64,000 nt of DNA from an uncultured Flavobacteriaceae bacterium (GTDB taxonomy: Bacteria; Bacteroidota; Bacteroidia; Flavobacteriales; Flavobacteriaceae): positions 70,974-134,973 of the forward strand of contig CALGUD010000147.1 in the NCBI GenBank assembly GCA_937901915.1. Direction: 5' to 3'. Numbering within the stretch: position 1 is the stretch's first letter; each line of letters opens with the position of its first letter. The translations under genes and the position numbers were made by a program. The notes beneath the pieces were generated by a model. It had not been told where the DNA came from and did no database searches. It saw only the letters and a list, made by a program, of their open reading frames with translations. Shown piece by piece: positions 35,531 to 44,837 of this stretch.

Positions 35531-37539
35531 AAATGCTGAAAAATATATCAATTCTCTTTATTATTCTTATTTGTTCATCCTGTAAACCAGAACAGGAAGA
35601 ACAGGTAACCCATGATTTACTTTCTCCCGACGGGAATAACAAAATTGTATTCGACCTGAATGCTGAAGGACAACCTTCATATACTGTTTTACACGGAGAT
35701 ACAATCATCATAACTCCATCAGCACTTGGATTAATTTTTAAAAACAATGATTCCTTAGCCAAAAACTTTACACTGCTAGAAGCTGAAACCACATCTTTTA
35801 ATGAAACATGGAAACAGGTTTGGGGTGAAAAACAAGAAATTATAAATCATTACAATCAACTTGAGGTTGTGCTTCAAGAAAAAAGTGAAAAGAAAAGAAA
35901 GCTTGAAATCCAATTCAGAGCATTTAATGATGGTGTTGCCTTTAGATATAACTATCCTTCTCAAGGTAAAGATAGTATCATTATCATGGATGAATTAACC
36001 GAATTCAACTTAAAAGAAGATGGGGATGCCTGGTGGATAGGTGCCTATCAAGATAACAGATATGAATATCTTGAAACTAAATCACCAGTAAGTCAATTAG
36101 ACACCGTGCATACTCCTCTAACTATTAAAAGTAAGGATGGGTTATATCTAAGCATTCATGAAGCTAATTTGGTGAACTATGCGAGCATGACATTAGCGCA
36201 TACTAACGGGACAAATTTAGAATGCGATTTAGTACCCTGGGCAGACGGTGATAAAGTAAAAACCAATGGTAGTTTTACAACACCCTGGAGAACACTGAAA
36301 ATAGCTGAACAACCGGGCGATTTAATAACTTCATACCTCATATTAAATCTCAATGAACCTAATAAACTTGAAGATACAAGTTGGATAAAACCTCATAAAT
36401 ATCTGGGTATCTGGTGGGGAATGCATATAGGAAAATATTCCTTTTGGGAAAGTCCGATTCAAGGGGCTACAACAAAAAATGCTATTGAATATATTGATTA
36501 TTGCAAAAAATTAGGTGTAGACCATTTACTCATTGAAGGATGGAATAAAGGTTGGACACCAGCCTGGTACGAAAATGCCATGCATATGTTTAGTTTTACT
36601 GATTATGCCGATAATTTCAATTTAGAAAAAGTTACAGAATATGCAAAATCAAATGGTGTAAGCATTATCGGTTATCACGAAACAGGCTCAAACATTATTA
36701 ATTACTTAAAACAAATTGATGCCGGAATGGAGCTTTATAATAGCGTAGGTATTCATGATGTTAAAATAGGCCAGGTAGGATCAAGATTAAATATGAAAGA
36801 ATGGCATCATGGGCAGTTTGGTGTAAACTACTATCGTTTTGTATTAGAAAAAGCGGTAGAACATAAACTAACAGTCAATTTTCATGAACCTATAAAAGAT
36901 ACGGGGGAGCGTAGAACATATCCTAACATGATGTCTCGTGAAGGTGCCAGAGGCCAGGAATACAATGCCTGGAGTGAAGGTAATCCGCCAAATCACACAG
37001 CAACGATTCCCTTTACGAGATTATTGTCTGGGCCGATGGACTTTACTCCCGGTGTTCTTGATGTAGAAATAAAACAAGGTTATGAAGGCAGAGATGTTCA
37101 TACCACAGCTGCAAAACAATTGGCATTATATGTGGTGATCTACTCGCCTATTCAAATGCTGGCCGATTTGCCAGAAAATTACGTTAACAATCCTGCTTTT
37201 AAATTTTTACAAGATGTCCCGGTAGATTGGGAAGATACCAAAGTTTTAAATGCTGAAATAGGAGAATTCATTACAACTGTTAGAAAAGACAGATATAGTG
37301 ATGATTGGTATTTAGGTAGTTTAACAAATGAAGAAAGTCGTTCTATTAATATTGATTTATCTTTTTTAGATAAAAATGCTACTTATGAGGCTCAAATTTA
37401 TGCCGATGCTGAAGGAATATCATGGAATAAAAATGCTACTGAAATAGTTATTTCAACAAAAGAAGTCAAATCAACAGATACATTAGAAATTAATTTAGCC
37501 CCGGGAGGCGGAACCGCAATCAGGTTTAAAAGAAAATAA
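35527..37539 (+). CDS. Glycoside hydrolase family 97 alpha-glycosidase, lipoprotein
   Basis: 670 residues with a lipoprotein signal (FIILICSSC, then KPEQEE). N-terminal beta-sandwich (LLSPDGNNKIVFDLNAEGQP), catalytic barrel with YLGIWWGMHIG, LLIEGWNKGW, VNFHEPIKDTGERRTYPN and MSREGARGQEYNAW. The candidate catalytic carboxylates are the Glu of FHEP and of REGARGQEY. At the place where retaining members carry the nucleophilic Asp this protein has VKIGQVG, which points to the inverting (alpha-glucosidase/SusB-like) subgroup; that assignment is inference. Translationally coupled to the GH2 gene through an ATGA overlap. Confidence 0.87.
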   Translation: MKMLKNISILFIILICSSCKPEQEEQVTHDLLSPDGNNKIVFDLNAEGQPSYTVLHGDTIIITPSALGLIFKNNDSLAKNFTLLEAETTSFNETWKQVWGEKQEIINHYNQLEVVLQEKSEKKRKLEIQFRAFNDGVAFRYNYPSQGKDSIIIMDELTEFNLKEDGDAWWIGAYQDNRYEYLETKSPVSQLDTVHTPLTIKSKDGLYLSIHEANLVNYASMTLAHTNGTNLECDLVPWADGDKVKTNGSFTTPWRTLKIAEQPGDLITSYLILNLNEPNKLEDTSWIKPHKYLGIWWGMHIGKYSFWESPIQGATTKNAIEYIDYCKKLGVDHLLIEGWNKGWTPAWYENAMHMFSFTDYADNFNLEKVTEYAKSNGVSIIGYHETGSNIINYLKQIDAGMELYNSVGIHDVKIGQVGSRLNMKEWHHGQFGVNYYRFVLEKAVEHKLTVNFHEPIKDTGERRTYPNMMSREGARGQEYNAWSEGNPPNHTATIPFTRLLSGPMDFTPGVLDVEIKQGYEGRDVHTTAAKQLALYVVIYSPIQMLADLPENYVNNPAFKFLQDVPVDWEDTKVLNAEIGEFITTVRKDRYSDDWYLGSLTNEESRSINIDLSFLDKNATYEAQIYADAEGISWNKNATEIVISTKEVKSTDTLEINLAPGGGTAIRFKRK

Positions 37540-37609
37540 TAAAGGTATTAAGAAGAATCTAATGATTTTAATTATTAATTGAGATTTCACATATGTTCGA
37601 CCGCTTGAT

Positions 37610-37627
37610 GTGATATATTATTATCAC
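37610..37627. promoter_or_regulatory. GTGATA-N6-TATCAC palindrome upstream of the AraC-type gene
   Basis: Perfect 6-base arms with a 6-base spacer, ending 8 bases before the first possible ATG of the regulator. Possible autoregulatory site. Confidence 0.4.
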
Positions 37628-37635
37628 TAACTTTA

Positions 37636-38544
37636 ATGATCAATCGTTGTCTCATTAAACCAGTTATTATGAAACTACATTTTCTTGACAGAAGTGATTT
37701 ATTAAACAAATCCATTTCGGTGCATTATAACAATTACCCGCATTTCTTGAAAGTCTGGCATTATCATGAACAGCTGGAACTGGTAGTTATTTTAAAAAGC
37801 AGCGGAACCCGGTTTGTAGGCGACAGTATAGAACAATTTAATGAAGGAGAAGTTATTCTCTTAGGAAAAAATGTACCTCATATGTGGCTTAATGATAAAA
37901 TTTATTTTGCCAAAGATTCAAACTTAAAAGCAGAAGCAATAGCTATTCATTTTAAAGAAAATTGTTTGGGAGAAAACTTTTTTAAGTTACCTGAGATGGC
38001 ACACATAGCTTTGCTTTTGGAAAGAGCAAAACGTGGATTAAAATTTACGGGGAATACTAAAAATATCATCTCTGAAATCACAAAACTGGTGGATCTTAAC
38101 GACTTTGAAAGAATTCTCAGCTTAATTCGGATATTGAATGATTTGACTAAAGATAAAAATTATGTGCAATTATCCTCCTCAGGGTTTTTAAATTCATTTC
38201 TGCAACCTGAAAACAAGAATCTTGATAAAGTGTATTCATACATATTCAACAATTTTAAAAACGAAATTACATTAAATGATGTGGCCGGAGTAGCTCAGAT
38301 GAATCCGGCTGCTTTTAGCAGATTCTTTAAAAAGGGAAGCCGTAAAACCTTTTCAAGATATTTAAATGAAATACGTGTCGGTTATGCCTGCAAATTATTA
38401 CTGGAACAGAAATACAATGTCACAGATATATGTTATGAATCAGGGTTCAATAACCTGTCTAATTTTAATCGTCAATTTAAATCCATAACCAATTACTCAC
38501 CTACCGAATACCTGAAAGATTACACACAGGTATACAAAAGATAA
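37636..38544 (+). CDS. AraC-family transcriptional regulator of the fucose locus
   Basis: 302 residues; an ATG at 37669 would give 291 residues and begins at the conserved MKLHFLDRSDL, so the true start is uncertain. The N-terminal half is a cupin sensor (YPHFLKVWHYHEQLELVVIL, GEVILLGKNVPHMW). The C-terminal ~100 residues carry two helix-turn-helix units (LNDVAGVAQMNPAAFSRFFK and VTDICYESGFNNLSNFNRQF) with the usual SPTEYL end. It sits between the glycosidases and the catabolic genes and probably activates both on L-fucose or a pathway intermediate. Confidence 0.88.
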   Translation: MINRCLIKPVIMKLHFLDRSDLLNKSISVHYNNYPHFLKVWHYHEQLELVVILKSSGTRFVGDSIEQFNEGEVILLGKNVPHMWLNDKIYFAKDSNLKAEAIAIHFKENCLGENFFKLPEMAHIALLLERAKRGLKFTGNTKNIISEITKLVDLNDFERILSLIRILNDLTKDKNYVQLSSSGFLNSFLQPENKNLDKVYSYIFNNFKNEITLNDVAGVAQMNPAAFSRFFKKGSRKTFSRYLNEIRVGYACKLLLEQKYNVTDICYESGFNNLSNFNRQFKSITNYSPTEYLKDYTQVYKR

Positions 38545-38551
38545 AAAATAA

Positions 38552-39883
38552 ATGCAGGAATCAATAATTATTACCGGTATTGAGGTTAAAGATATCCGTT
38601 TCCCAACCAGCAAAACATTCATAGGTTCAGATGCAATGAATCCCGATCCGGATTACTCAGCAGCTTATGTGATGTTAAAAACAAATATTCCTGGATTAGA
38701 AGGCCATGGACTAACATTTACTATTGGCAGGGGGAATGAATTATGTGTAAAGGCCATAAAAACAATATCTCATTTGGTAATAAATAAAAGCCTTATATCA
38801 TTTACTGAAAACATGGGTGCCTTCTGGACCATGATTACCGGTGATAGTCAATTACGTTGGCTGGGACCTGACAAAGGTGTTATTCATTTAGCCATTGGCG
38901 CCGTAGTAAATGCTGTCTGGGATTTGTATGCTAAGGCAGAAAGAAAGCCCTTGTGGAAACTACTGTCAGACATGACACCTGAAGAATTTGTAGCATGTGT
39001 GGATTTTAAGTATATCACCGATGTCATTACACCCGAAGAATCCGTTCAGATACTCCGAAAAAATGAGGCTACTAAAAAAGAACGTATCGCTTATTTAGAA
39101 AAAAACGGATACCCTGCTTATACCTCATCGGCAGGATGGCTGGGATATTCGGACCAGAAAATCAGGAAACTATGCAGGGAAGCCCTAGATGCAGGATGGA
39201 AACATATTAAAATGAAAGTTGGTTCCGACATAAATGATGATATCAGGCGTGCACAAATAATACGGGAAGAAATCGGGGACGATTTAAAGTTAATGATGGA
39301 CGCTAACCAAAAATGGGATGTAGATGAAGCTATTGAGAACATGAGTCAGCTGTCACAATTTAAACCCTGGTGGATTGAAGAACCCACAAGTCCGGACGAT
39401 GTGCTGGGCCATGCAAAAATTGCCAGGGCAGTTTACCCTATTGAAGTTGCGACAGGCGAACATTGCCAGAACAGAATTATATTTAAGCAACTCATGCAGG
39501 CAAAAGCTATGGGCATATGCCAGATTGATAGCTGCAGAGTAGGCGGCGTAAATGAAGTGCTAGCCATATTGTTAATGGCCAAAAAGTTTAATATCCCCGT
39601 GTGCCCCCATGCAGGGGGTGTAGGTTTATGTGAACATGTGCAACACCTTTCAATGGTGGATTATATTGTGGTAAGTGCCTCTTTGGAAAACAGGATTATA
39701 GAATATGTAGACCATTTGCATGAACATTTTGTAGATCCGGTTGTAATTAAAAACGGGGCTTACATGCCCCCCACTTCACCGGGTTACAGCATAACAATGA
39801 AACCATTATCTTTGAAGGAATATACATTTCCGGAGGGAATTTTCTGGGAAAAAGACCTTATTATCAGAGCCAAAACAATATAA
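38552..39883 (+). CDS. L-fuconate dehydratase (enolase superfamily)
   Basis: 443 residues. Dehydrates L-fuconate to 2-keto-3-deoxy-L-fuconate. The mandelate-racemase-type active site is readable: KMKVG (KxK), metal ligands Asp in MMDANQKW, Glu in WIEEPTSPDD and Glu in ATGEHCQN, then QIDSCRVGG, and the acid His in CPHAGGVGLCEHVQH. The N-terminal capping domain begins ITGIEVKDIRFPTS and has GSDAMNPDPDYSAAYV, as in the fuconate dehydratase subgroup. Length matches FucD. Stop and next start overlap (TAATG). Confidence 0.9.
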   Translation: MQESIIITGIEVKDIRFPTSKTFIGSDAMNPDPDYSAAYVMLKTNIPGLEGHGLTFTIGRGNELCVKAIKTISHLVINKSLISFTENMGAFWTMITGDSQLRWLGPDKGVIHLAIGAVVNAVWDLYAKAERKPLWKLLSDMTPEEFVACVDFKYITDVITPEESVQILRKNEATKKERIAYLEKNGYPAYTSSAGWLGYSDQKIRKLCREALDAGWKHIKMKVGSDINDDIRRAQIIREEIGDDLKLMMDANQKWDVDEAIENMSQLSQFKPWWIEEPTSPDDVLGHAKIARAVYPIEVATGEHCQNRIIFKQLMQAKAMGICQIDSCRVGGVNEVLAILLMAKKFNIPVCPHAGGVGLCEHVQHLSMVDYIVVSASLENRIIEYVDHLHEHFVDPVVIKNGAYMPPTSPGYSITMKPLSLKEYTFPEGIFWEKDLIIRAKTI

Positions 39884-40659
39884 TGAAATTCAGCTTAAAA
39901 GATAAAACAGCCATAGTTACCGGGGGTGCAAGTGGAATTGGAAAAGCAATTACAAAAGTTTTTGCTCAACAAGGAGCTTTTGTGCATATTTTAGAGCTTG
40001 ATGAAGCAAGTGGACAATTATTACATAGGGAACTAACACAAGAAGGACATAAAACCCAGTTTCATACCTGCGATGTTGCCCTTCAAAAGGATGTAAATTC
40101 AGTTTTTGAAAATATTACAAAAAACCATACTATTGACATTCTGGTAAATAACGCAGGAATAGCACACGTAGGAAATATTGAACAAGCTAAAGAAAGCGAT
40201 GTAGACAGGTTATACAGTGTAAACATTAAAGGAGTTTATAATTGCATGAAAGCAGCCATTCCTTATATGAAAAAAGAAAGATCAGGGGTTATTGTAAATA
40301 TGGCATCCATTGCAGGTTCTATTGCAGTTTCCGAACGTTTTGCATATTCAATGACCAAGGGGGCCGTGTTAGCTATGACCTATTCAGTTGCTAAAGATTA
40401 TCTACATGATGGAATCCGGTGCAACAGCATATCCCCAGCCAGAATACATACACCTTTTGTTGATGGATTTTTGCAAAGCAAATATCCCGGAAAAGAAAAA
40501 GAAATGTTCGATAAACTCTCAAAAACACAACCCATAGGACGTATGGGAACTCCGGAAGAAGTTGCAAACCTGGCACTTTATCTATCCTCGGATGAAGCCT
40601 CTTTTATTACCGGAACCGATTTTCCTATTGACGGTGGATTTATAAAACTAAACGGATAA
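39883..40659 (+). CDS. SDR dehydrogenase, probably 2-keto-3-deoxy-L-fuconate dehydrogenase
   Basis: 258 residues, classical SDR: TGGASGIGKAI, an acidic residue at the end of the second strand (HILELDEA, NAD preference), LVNNAGIAHVG, catalytic Ser in NMASIAGS, YSMTKGA and C-terminal IDGGF. In the non-phosphorylating L-fucose pathway two dehydrogenases are needed, one for L-fucose and one for 2-keto-3-deoxy-L-fuconate. Its place between fuconate dehydratase and the FAH-type hydrolase favours the second role. The other is represented only by a remnant before fucP. Confidence 0.82.
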   Translation: MKFSLKDKTAIVTGGASGIGKAITKVFAQQGAFVHILELDEASGQLLHRELTQEGHKTQFHTCDVALQKDVNSVFENITKNHTIDILVNNAGIAHVGNIEQAKESDVDRLYSVNIKGVYNCMKAAIPYMKKERSGVIVNMASIAGSIAVSERFAYSMTKGAVLAMTYSVAKDYLHDGIRCNSISPARIHTPFVDGFLQSKYPGKEKEMFDKLSKTQPIGRMGTPEEVANLALYLSSDEASFITGTDFPIDGGFIKLNG

Positions 40660-40683
40660 ATAATATAATAAGCATATTTGAAA

Positions 40684-41547
40684 ATGAAATTAATACGTTT
40701 TGGAAAAACCGGTAGTGAGAAACCGGGGGTACAGTTAGAAAATGGTAAAAGAATAGATGTTTCAGCCTTTGGTGAAGATTATACCGATGTTTTTTTTGAA
40801 AACAATGGTGTTAGTCGGTTAATAGAATGGTTAAAAAAGAGCGAATCCAAATGTCCTGAAATTTCCAATGAAACCCGACTGGGATGCCCAGTTCTCAAAC
40901 CTTCAAAAATAATTTGTGTTGGTTTAAACTACGCGAAACATGCAGCCGAGGGCGGAATGGCCGTTCCTAAAGAACCGGTGTTGTTTTTTAAAGCCACATC
41001 GGCTATTGTAGGACCTAATGACGACCTCATACTCCCAAAAGGAAGTAAAAAAACCGATTGGGAAGTAGAACTCGCAGTAGTTATTGGTAAAAAAGCATCC
41101 TATGTTAATGAATCTGACGCGATGGATTATGTGGCCGGTTATGTATTGCATAATGACTATAGCGAACGCGAGTTCCAACTTGAACGGGAAGGACAATGGG
41201 TAAAAGGTAAAAGTTGCGATACATTTGCGCCAATTGGCCCTTTTTTAGCTACAAAAAACGAAATAAAAAGCCCAAATAACCTCAACCTTTGGTTAAAAGT
41301 AAATGGAGAAATGTTGCAAAACAGCAATACTTCCGATTTTGTTTTTAATGTAGAAACTGTGGTAAGTTATATCAGTCAGTTCATGACCCTGCTTCCCGGA
41401 GATATCATTTCAACAGGTACCCCTTCCGGAGTTGGTTTGGGATTAAAACCCCCACGTTTTTTAAAACCCGGAGATGTAGTAGAACTTGGAATTGAAGGTT
41501 TAGGAACTTCCATTCAACATGTAAAAGCATATAATAATGAAAATTGA
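40684..41547 (+). CDS. FAH-family hydrolase, probably 2,4-diketo-3-deoxy-L-fuconate hydrolase
   Basis: 287 residues from the ATG at 40684 (a TTG two codons earlier is also possible). The fumarylacetoacetase fold is clear: KIICVGLNYAKHAAE, PVLFFKATSAIVGPND, the metal-binding Glu pair in DWEVELAVVIGK, DYSEREFQ, GKSCDTFAPIGP, and TGTPSGVGLG near the end. In this pathway the enzyme cleaves the 2,4-diketo acid to pyruvate and L-lactate. Eleven bases overlap with the amidohydrolase gene. Confidence 0.85.
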   Translation: MKLIRFGKTGSEKPGVQLENGKRIDVSAFGEDYTDVFFENNGVSRLIEWLKKSESKCPEISNETRLGCPVLKPSKIICVGLNYAKHAAEGGMAVPKEPVLFFKATSAIVGPNDDLILPKGSKKTDWEVELAVVIGKKASYVNESDAMDYVAGYVLHNDYSEREFQLEREGQWVKGKSCDTFAPIGPFLATKNEIKSPNNLNLWLKVNGEMLQNSNTSDFVFNVETVVSYISQFMTLLPGDIISTGTPSGVGLGLKPPRFLKPGDVVELGIEGLGTSIQHVKAYNNEN

Positions 41548-42361
41548 TTCACATCAACACTTTTGGAACTACGATCCTCACAAACATAGTTGGATTGACG
41601 ACTCAATGAAGGTATTGAAAAAAGATTTTTTACCGCATCAACTTGAAATACACCTGAAAAATAATGATTTTAACGGTTGTGTCGCTGTTCAGGCAGATAC
41701 CTCTGTTGCCGAAACCACTTATCTGCTTCAATTGGCAGATAAAAACCCCTTCATTAAAGGAGTTGTGGGGTGGGTAAACTTATTAAGTGATGATGTAAAT
41801 GATCAATTAGATCGTTTTTCACAAAACACTCTCCTCAAAGGTGTCAGGTATGTGCTTCAATCAGAACCAGATGGTTTTATGCTCCAGAAATCGTTTCTGA
41901 GGGGCATTCAACATCTAAAAACACATAATCTCACATATGACATTCTTATTTTTCCACATCAACTGAAAGAAGCTATCCAATTAGTTAAAAAAAACCCAGA
42001 TCAGCCATTTGTGCTGGATCATCTGGCCAAACCTTATATAAAACGAGGAGAAGTTGAAAATTGGAAAAATGATATTACAGAACTGGCATCCCTTGAAAAT
42101 GTATGTTGTAAGATTTCAGGTATGGTTACAGAGGCTGATTGGGAACAATGGAAAGAAGATGATTTTAAAAACTACCTGGATGTGGTTGTTGAAGCTTTTG
42201 GCACAAAAAGATTACTTTTTGGATCAGACTGGCCTGTGTGCCTCCTCGCTTCCGAATACGATAAAATTGTTCAGATAGTAGAGAATTATATCCTGCAATT
42301 TTCCATAGAAGAACAAAAGGACATCATGGGAAAAAATGCTGTGGAATTTTATAACCTTTAA
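41537..42361 (+). CDS. L-fuconolactonase (amidohydrolase family)
   Basis: 274 residues. Metal-dependent amidohydrolase of the L-fucono-lactonase/L-rhamnono-lactonase group: SHQHFWNYDPHKHSWID (HxH and the typical W/D block), VGWVNLLSD, LKGVRYVLQ, FVLDHLAKPYIKRG, CKISGMVTEADW and LLFGSDWPVCLL with the catalytic Asp. It opens L-fucono-lactone to L-fuconate for the dehydratase. Its stop directly abuts the GH95 start (TAA-ATG). Confidence 0.88.
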   Translation: MKIDSHQHFWNYDPHKHSWIDDSMKVLKKDFLPHQLEIHLKNNDFNGCVAVQADTSVAETTYLLQLADKNPFIKGVVGWVNLLSDDVNDQLDRFSQNTLLKGVRYVLQSEPDGFMLQKSFLRGIQHLKTHNLTYDILIFPHQLKEAIQLVKKNPDQPFVLDHLAKPYIKRGEVENWKNDITELASLENVCCKISGMVTEADWEQWKEDDFKNYLDVVVEAFGTKRLLFGSDWPVCLLASEYDKIVQIVENYILQFSIEEQKDIMGKNAVEFYNL

Positions 42362-44722
42362 ATGATTAAGAAAGGAAAGTATATATTTCTGTCGCTTTTT
42401 ATATGGGTTCTGTACTCCTGCAATCAAGCCCAAACTGAAGAAAAAACACTTTCTACAGATGATATTTTGTGGTACACAACTCCTGCTGAAAACTGGGACC
42501 ATGCCCTTCCGGTTGGAAACGGCAGGCTCGGAGCCATGGTTTTTGGGAATCCGCAACATGAACGTATACAGTTAAATGAAGATTCTATGTGGCCCGGGAA
42601 AGATGAGTGGGGAAACTCAAAAGGCACCCCGGAAGACCTCAGCCACATCAGAAAGCTGATCAAGCAAAGTAATGTACACATAGCGGACAGCCTTATGGTT
42701 GGAAAGTTTTCATTTAAAGGTGTATCAAGGTCGCATCAAACTATGGGTGACCTTTTTATTGATTTTGAAGAGAGTGAAATCTCAAATTATAAGCGTTTAT
42801 TGAACCTTGATAAAGCCCTTGTGGAAACTTCATTTAAAGCAGACGGTCATACAGTTACTGAAACCGTTTTTTCATCCGCAGCAGACGATGTATTGGTAAT
42901 AAAAATCAGTACAGAAAATCCAAAAGGGTTAAATTACACCCTAAAACTATCACGTCCTGCTGATCATGGACACCCTACAGTGCAAGTTACTTCTCCATTC
43001 AACAATATTTTAAAAATGTCCGGGGAAGTAACCCAATATGCTGGCATGAAAAATTCAGAACCCATAGTAATAGATCACGGGGTTAAATTTGAAACTTTGC
43101 TGAAGGTTGACAATACGTCGGGAACTGTTGAAGCAAGCAACGGGCAACTTCATCTTAGAGAAGTAAAAGAAGCCACAATCCTTATAGTGTGTAACACATC
43201 TTTTTATCACCAGGAATATCAAAAGAAAAATGATGAAACTGTCCAAGCATTTGGGTCTAAATCCTATAATGAACTTCTGGAATCCCATATAAATGACTAT
43301 CAAAAATTATATAAAAGGGTTTCATTCTCTTTAGGTGAAAAAGCATTAGACTCCTTACCTACCAATGAACGTTTAGAAAGGGTTAAACAAGGACAAACGG
43401 ATTCTGATTTAACCACAAAGTTGTTTCAGTACGGCCGGTATTTATTAATTTCCAGCTCCAGGCCCAATACAAACCCGGCAAACCTTCAGGGAATCTGGAA
43501 CGAGCACATACAAGCCCCATGGAATGCCGATTACCACCTCAACATTAATTTACAATTGAACTACTGGCCCGCAGGGGTTGCCAACCTCAGTGAATGTCAG
43601 GAACCACTTTTTGATTTTACGGACAGGTTAATTGAAAGAGGAAAAATATTAGCTCGGGAACAATATGGGCTAAAAGGCTCTGTAGCACACCAAACAACCG
43701 ATTTGTGGGCTACCCCATGGATGCGTGCAGAAACGGCCTACTGGGGCTCGTGGATACATGGAGGAGGATGGCTGGCACAACACTACTGGGAACATTATCA
43801 ATTTACACAAGATACCGTTTTTTTAAAAGAAAGAGCATACCCTGCTATAAAAGCCTATGCCCAATTTTATGCAGATTGGTTGGTTTTGGATGAAAAGGAT
43901 AGTACTTACGTCTCTTTCCCTGAAACATCTCCGGAAAATTCATATTTGGCAGATGACGGCAAGCCGGCAGCTGTTTCTTATGGAAGTGCCATGGGACACC
44001 AGATTATAGCCGAAGTTTTTGACAATTTACTGGAATCAGCAACCATTTTGGGTATAAGTGATGATTTTACAGATGAAATCTATGAAAAAAGGAGTCGTTT
44101 ACAGTCGGGATTAAAGATAGGGTCTGATGGCCGGCTTCTGGAATGGTATAAAGAGTACCAGGAACCAGAGAAAGGTCACCGGCATATTTCACACTTATAT
44201 GCATTGCACCCGGGCGATGATATTACCATCGAAAACCCTGAACTGTTTAATGCAGCCAAGAAAACCATTCAGCACCGTCTAGACCATGGTGGGGCCGGAC
44301 CTGGATGGAGCCGGGCCTGGATCATTAATTTCTTTGCCCGTTTACTTGACAAAAAAGCGGTTGAAGAAAATATTCAATTGTTTATCCAAAAATCTTTATA
44401 TCCAAATTTACTGGATATTCACCCCCCATTCCAGATTGATGGGAACTTCGGTTTTACAGCTGGGGTTGCCGAAGCCTTACTGCAATCACATGAAGATTTT
44501 TTAAGAATTTTGCCGGCTCTTCCGGATCATTGGAAAGAAGGTTCCATAAAAGGACTAAAAGCCAGAGGTAACATTGAAGTTGACCTGATATGGGAAGATG
44601 GTAAATTGAACCGGCTTACTTTAAAATCAGCAATTCCACAAGTTGTAAAAGTAAAGTATGGTGATATAAAAAAAGATATTACGCTTAATAAAGATATACC
44701 CCAAGCATTGATGCTAAACTAA
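42362..44722 (+). CDS. GH95 alpha-L-fucosidase (alpha-1,2 type), lipoprotein
   Basis: 786 residues. Lipoprotein signal (FIWVLYSC, then NQAQTEE). N-terminal beta domain beginning LWYTTPAENWDHALPVGNGR, then the (alpha/alpha)6 catalytic domain. Residues matching the GH95 active site are the two Asn of DYHLNINLQLNYWPA, the Glu of SFPETSPENSY and the Asp of FQIDGNFGFTAG. It hydrolyses terminal alpha-1,2-linked L-fucose (some relatives prefer L-galactose). It lies inside the fucose catabolic operon, next to the lactonase gene and before fucP. Confidence 0.92.
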   Translation: MIKKGKYIFLSLFIWVLYSCNQAQTEEKTLSTDDILWYTTPAENWDHALPVGNGRLGAMVFGNPQHERIQLNEDSMWPGKDEWGNSKGTPEDLSHIRKLIKQSNVHIADSLMVGKFSFKGVSRSHQTMGDLFIDFEESEISNYKRLLNLDKALVETSFKADGHTVTETVFSSAADDVLVIKISTENPKGLNYTLKLSRPADHGHPTVQVTSPFNNILKMSGEVTQYAGMKNSEPIVIDHGVKFETLLKVDNTSGTVEASNGQLHLREVKEATILIVCNTSFYHQEYQKKNDETVQAFGSKSYNELLESHINDYQKLYKRVSFSLGEKALDSLPTNERLERVKQGQTDSDLTTKLFQYGRYLLISSSRPNTNPANLQGIWNEHIQAPWNADYHLNINLQLNYWPAGVANLSECQEPLFDFTDRLIERGKILAREQYGLKGSVAHQTTDLWATPWMRAETAYWGSWIHGGGWLAQHYWEHYQFTQDTVFLKERAYPAIKAYAQFYADWLVLDEKDSTYVSFPETSPENSYLADDGKPAAVSYGSAMGHQIIAEVFDNLLESATILGISDDFTDEIYEKRSRLQSGLKIGSDGRLLEWYKEYQEPEKGHRHISHLYALHPGDDITIENPELFNAAKKTIQHRLDHGGAGPGWSRAWIINFFARLLDKKAVEENIQLFIQKSLYPNLLDIHPPFQIDGNFGFTAGVAEALLQSHEDFLRILPALPDHWKEGSIKGLKARGNIEVDLIWEDGKLNRLTLKSAIPQVVKVKYGDIKKDITLNKDIPQALMLN

Positions 44723-44742
44723 AAAAGATTTAATTTCATTAC

Positions 44743-44829
44743 ATGGATTTAAAAATCAAAGATAAAATTGTAATTATAACCAGCATCTGCTTATTGATGA
44801 GGGCTAACCATATACCAAGCCATAACTAA
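44743..44829 (+). pseudogene. Two-ended remnant of an SDR gene (possible lost L-fucose dehydrogenase)
   Basis: The first 13 codons read MDLKIKDKIVIIT, the standard N-terminus of an SDR just before its TGG glycine motif. Directly after, in a frame shifted by one base and sharing base 44781, the sequence reads QHLLIDEG, the usual C-terminus of an SDR (TGQHLLIDGG). Removing one base after GGC even continues as YT, as in family members. The ~700 bases between are missing. The fused frame itself ends after 28 residues. Similarity is judged by eye over short stretches. Confidence 0.55.
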
Positions 44830-44837
44830 AAAATAAA

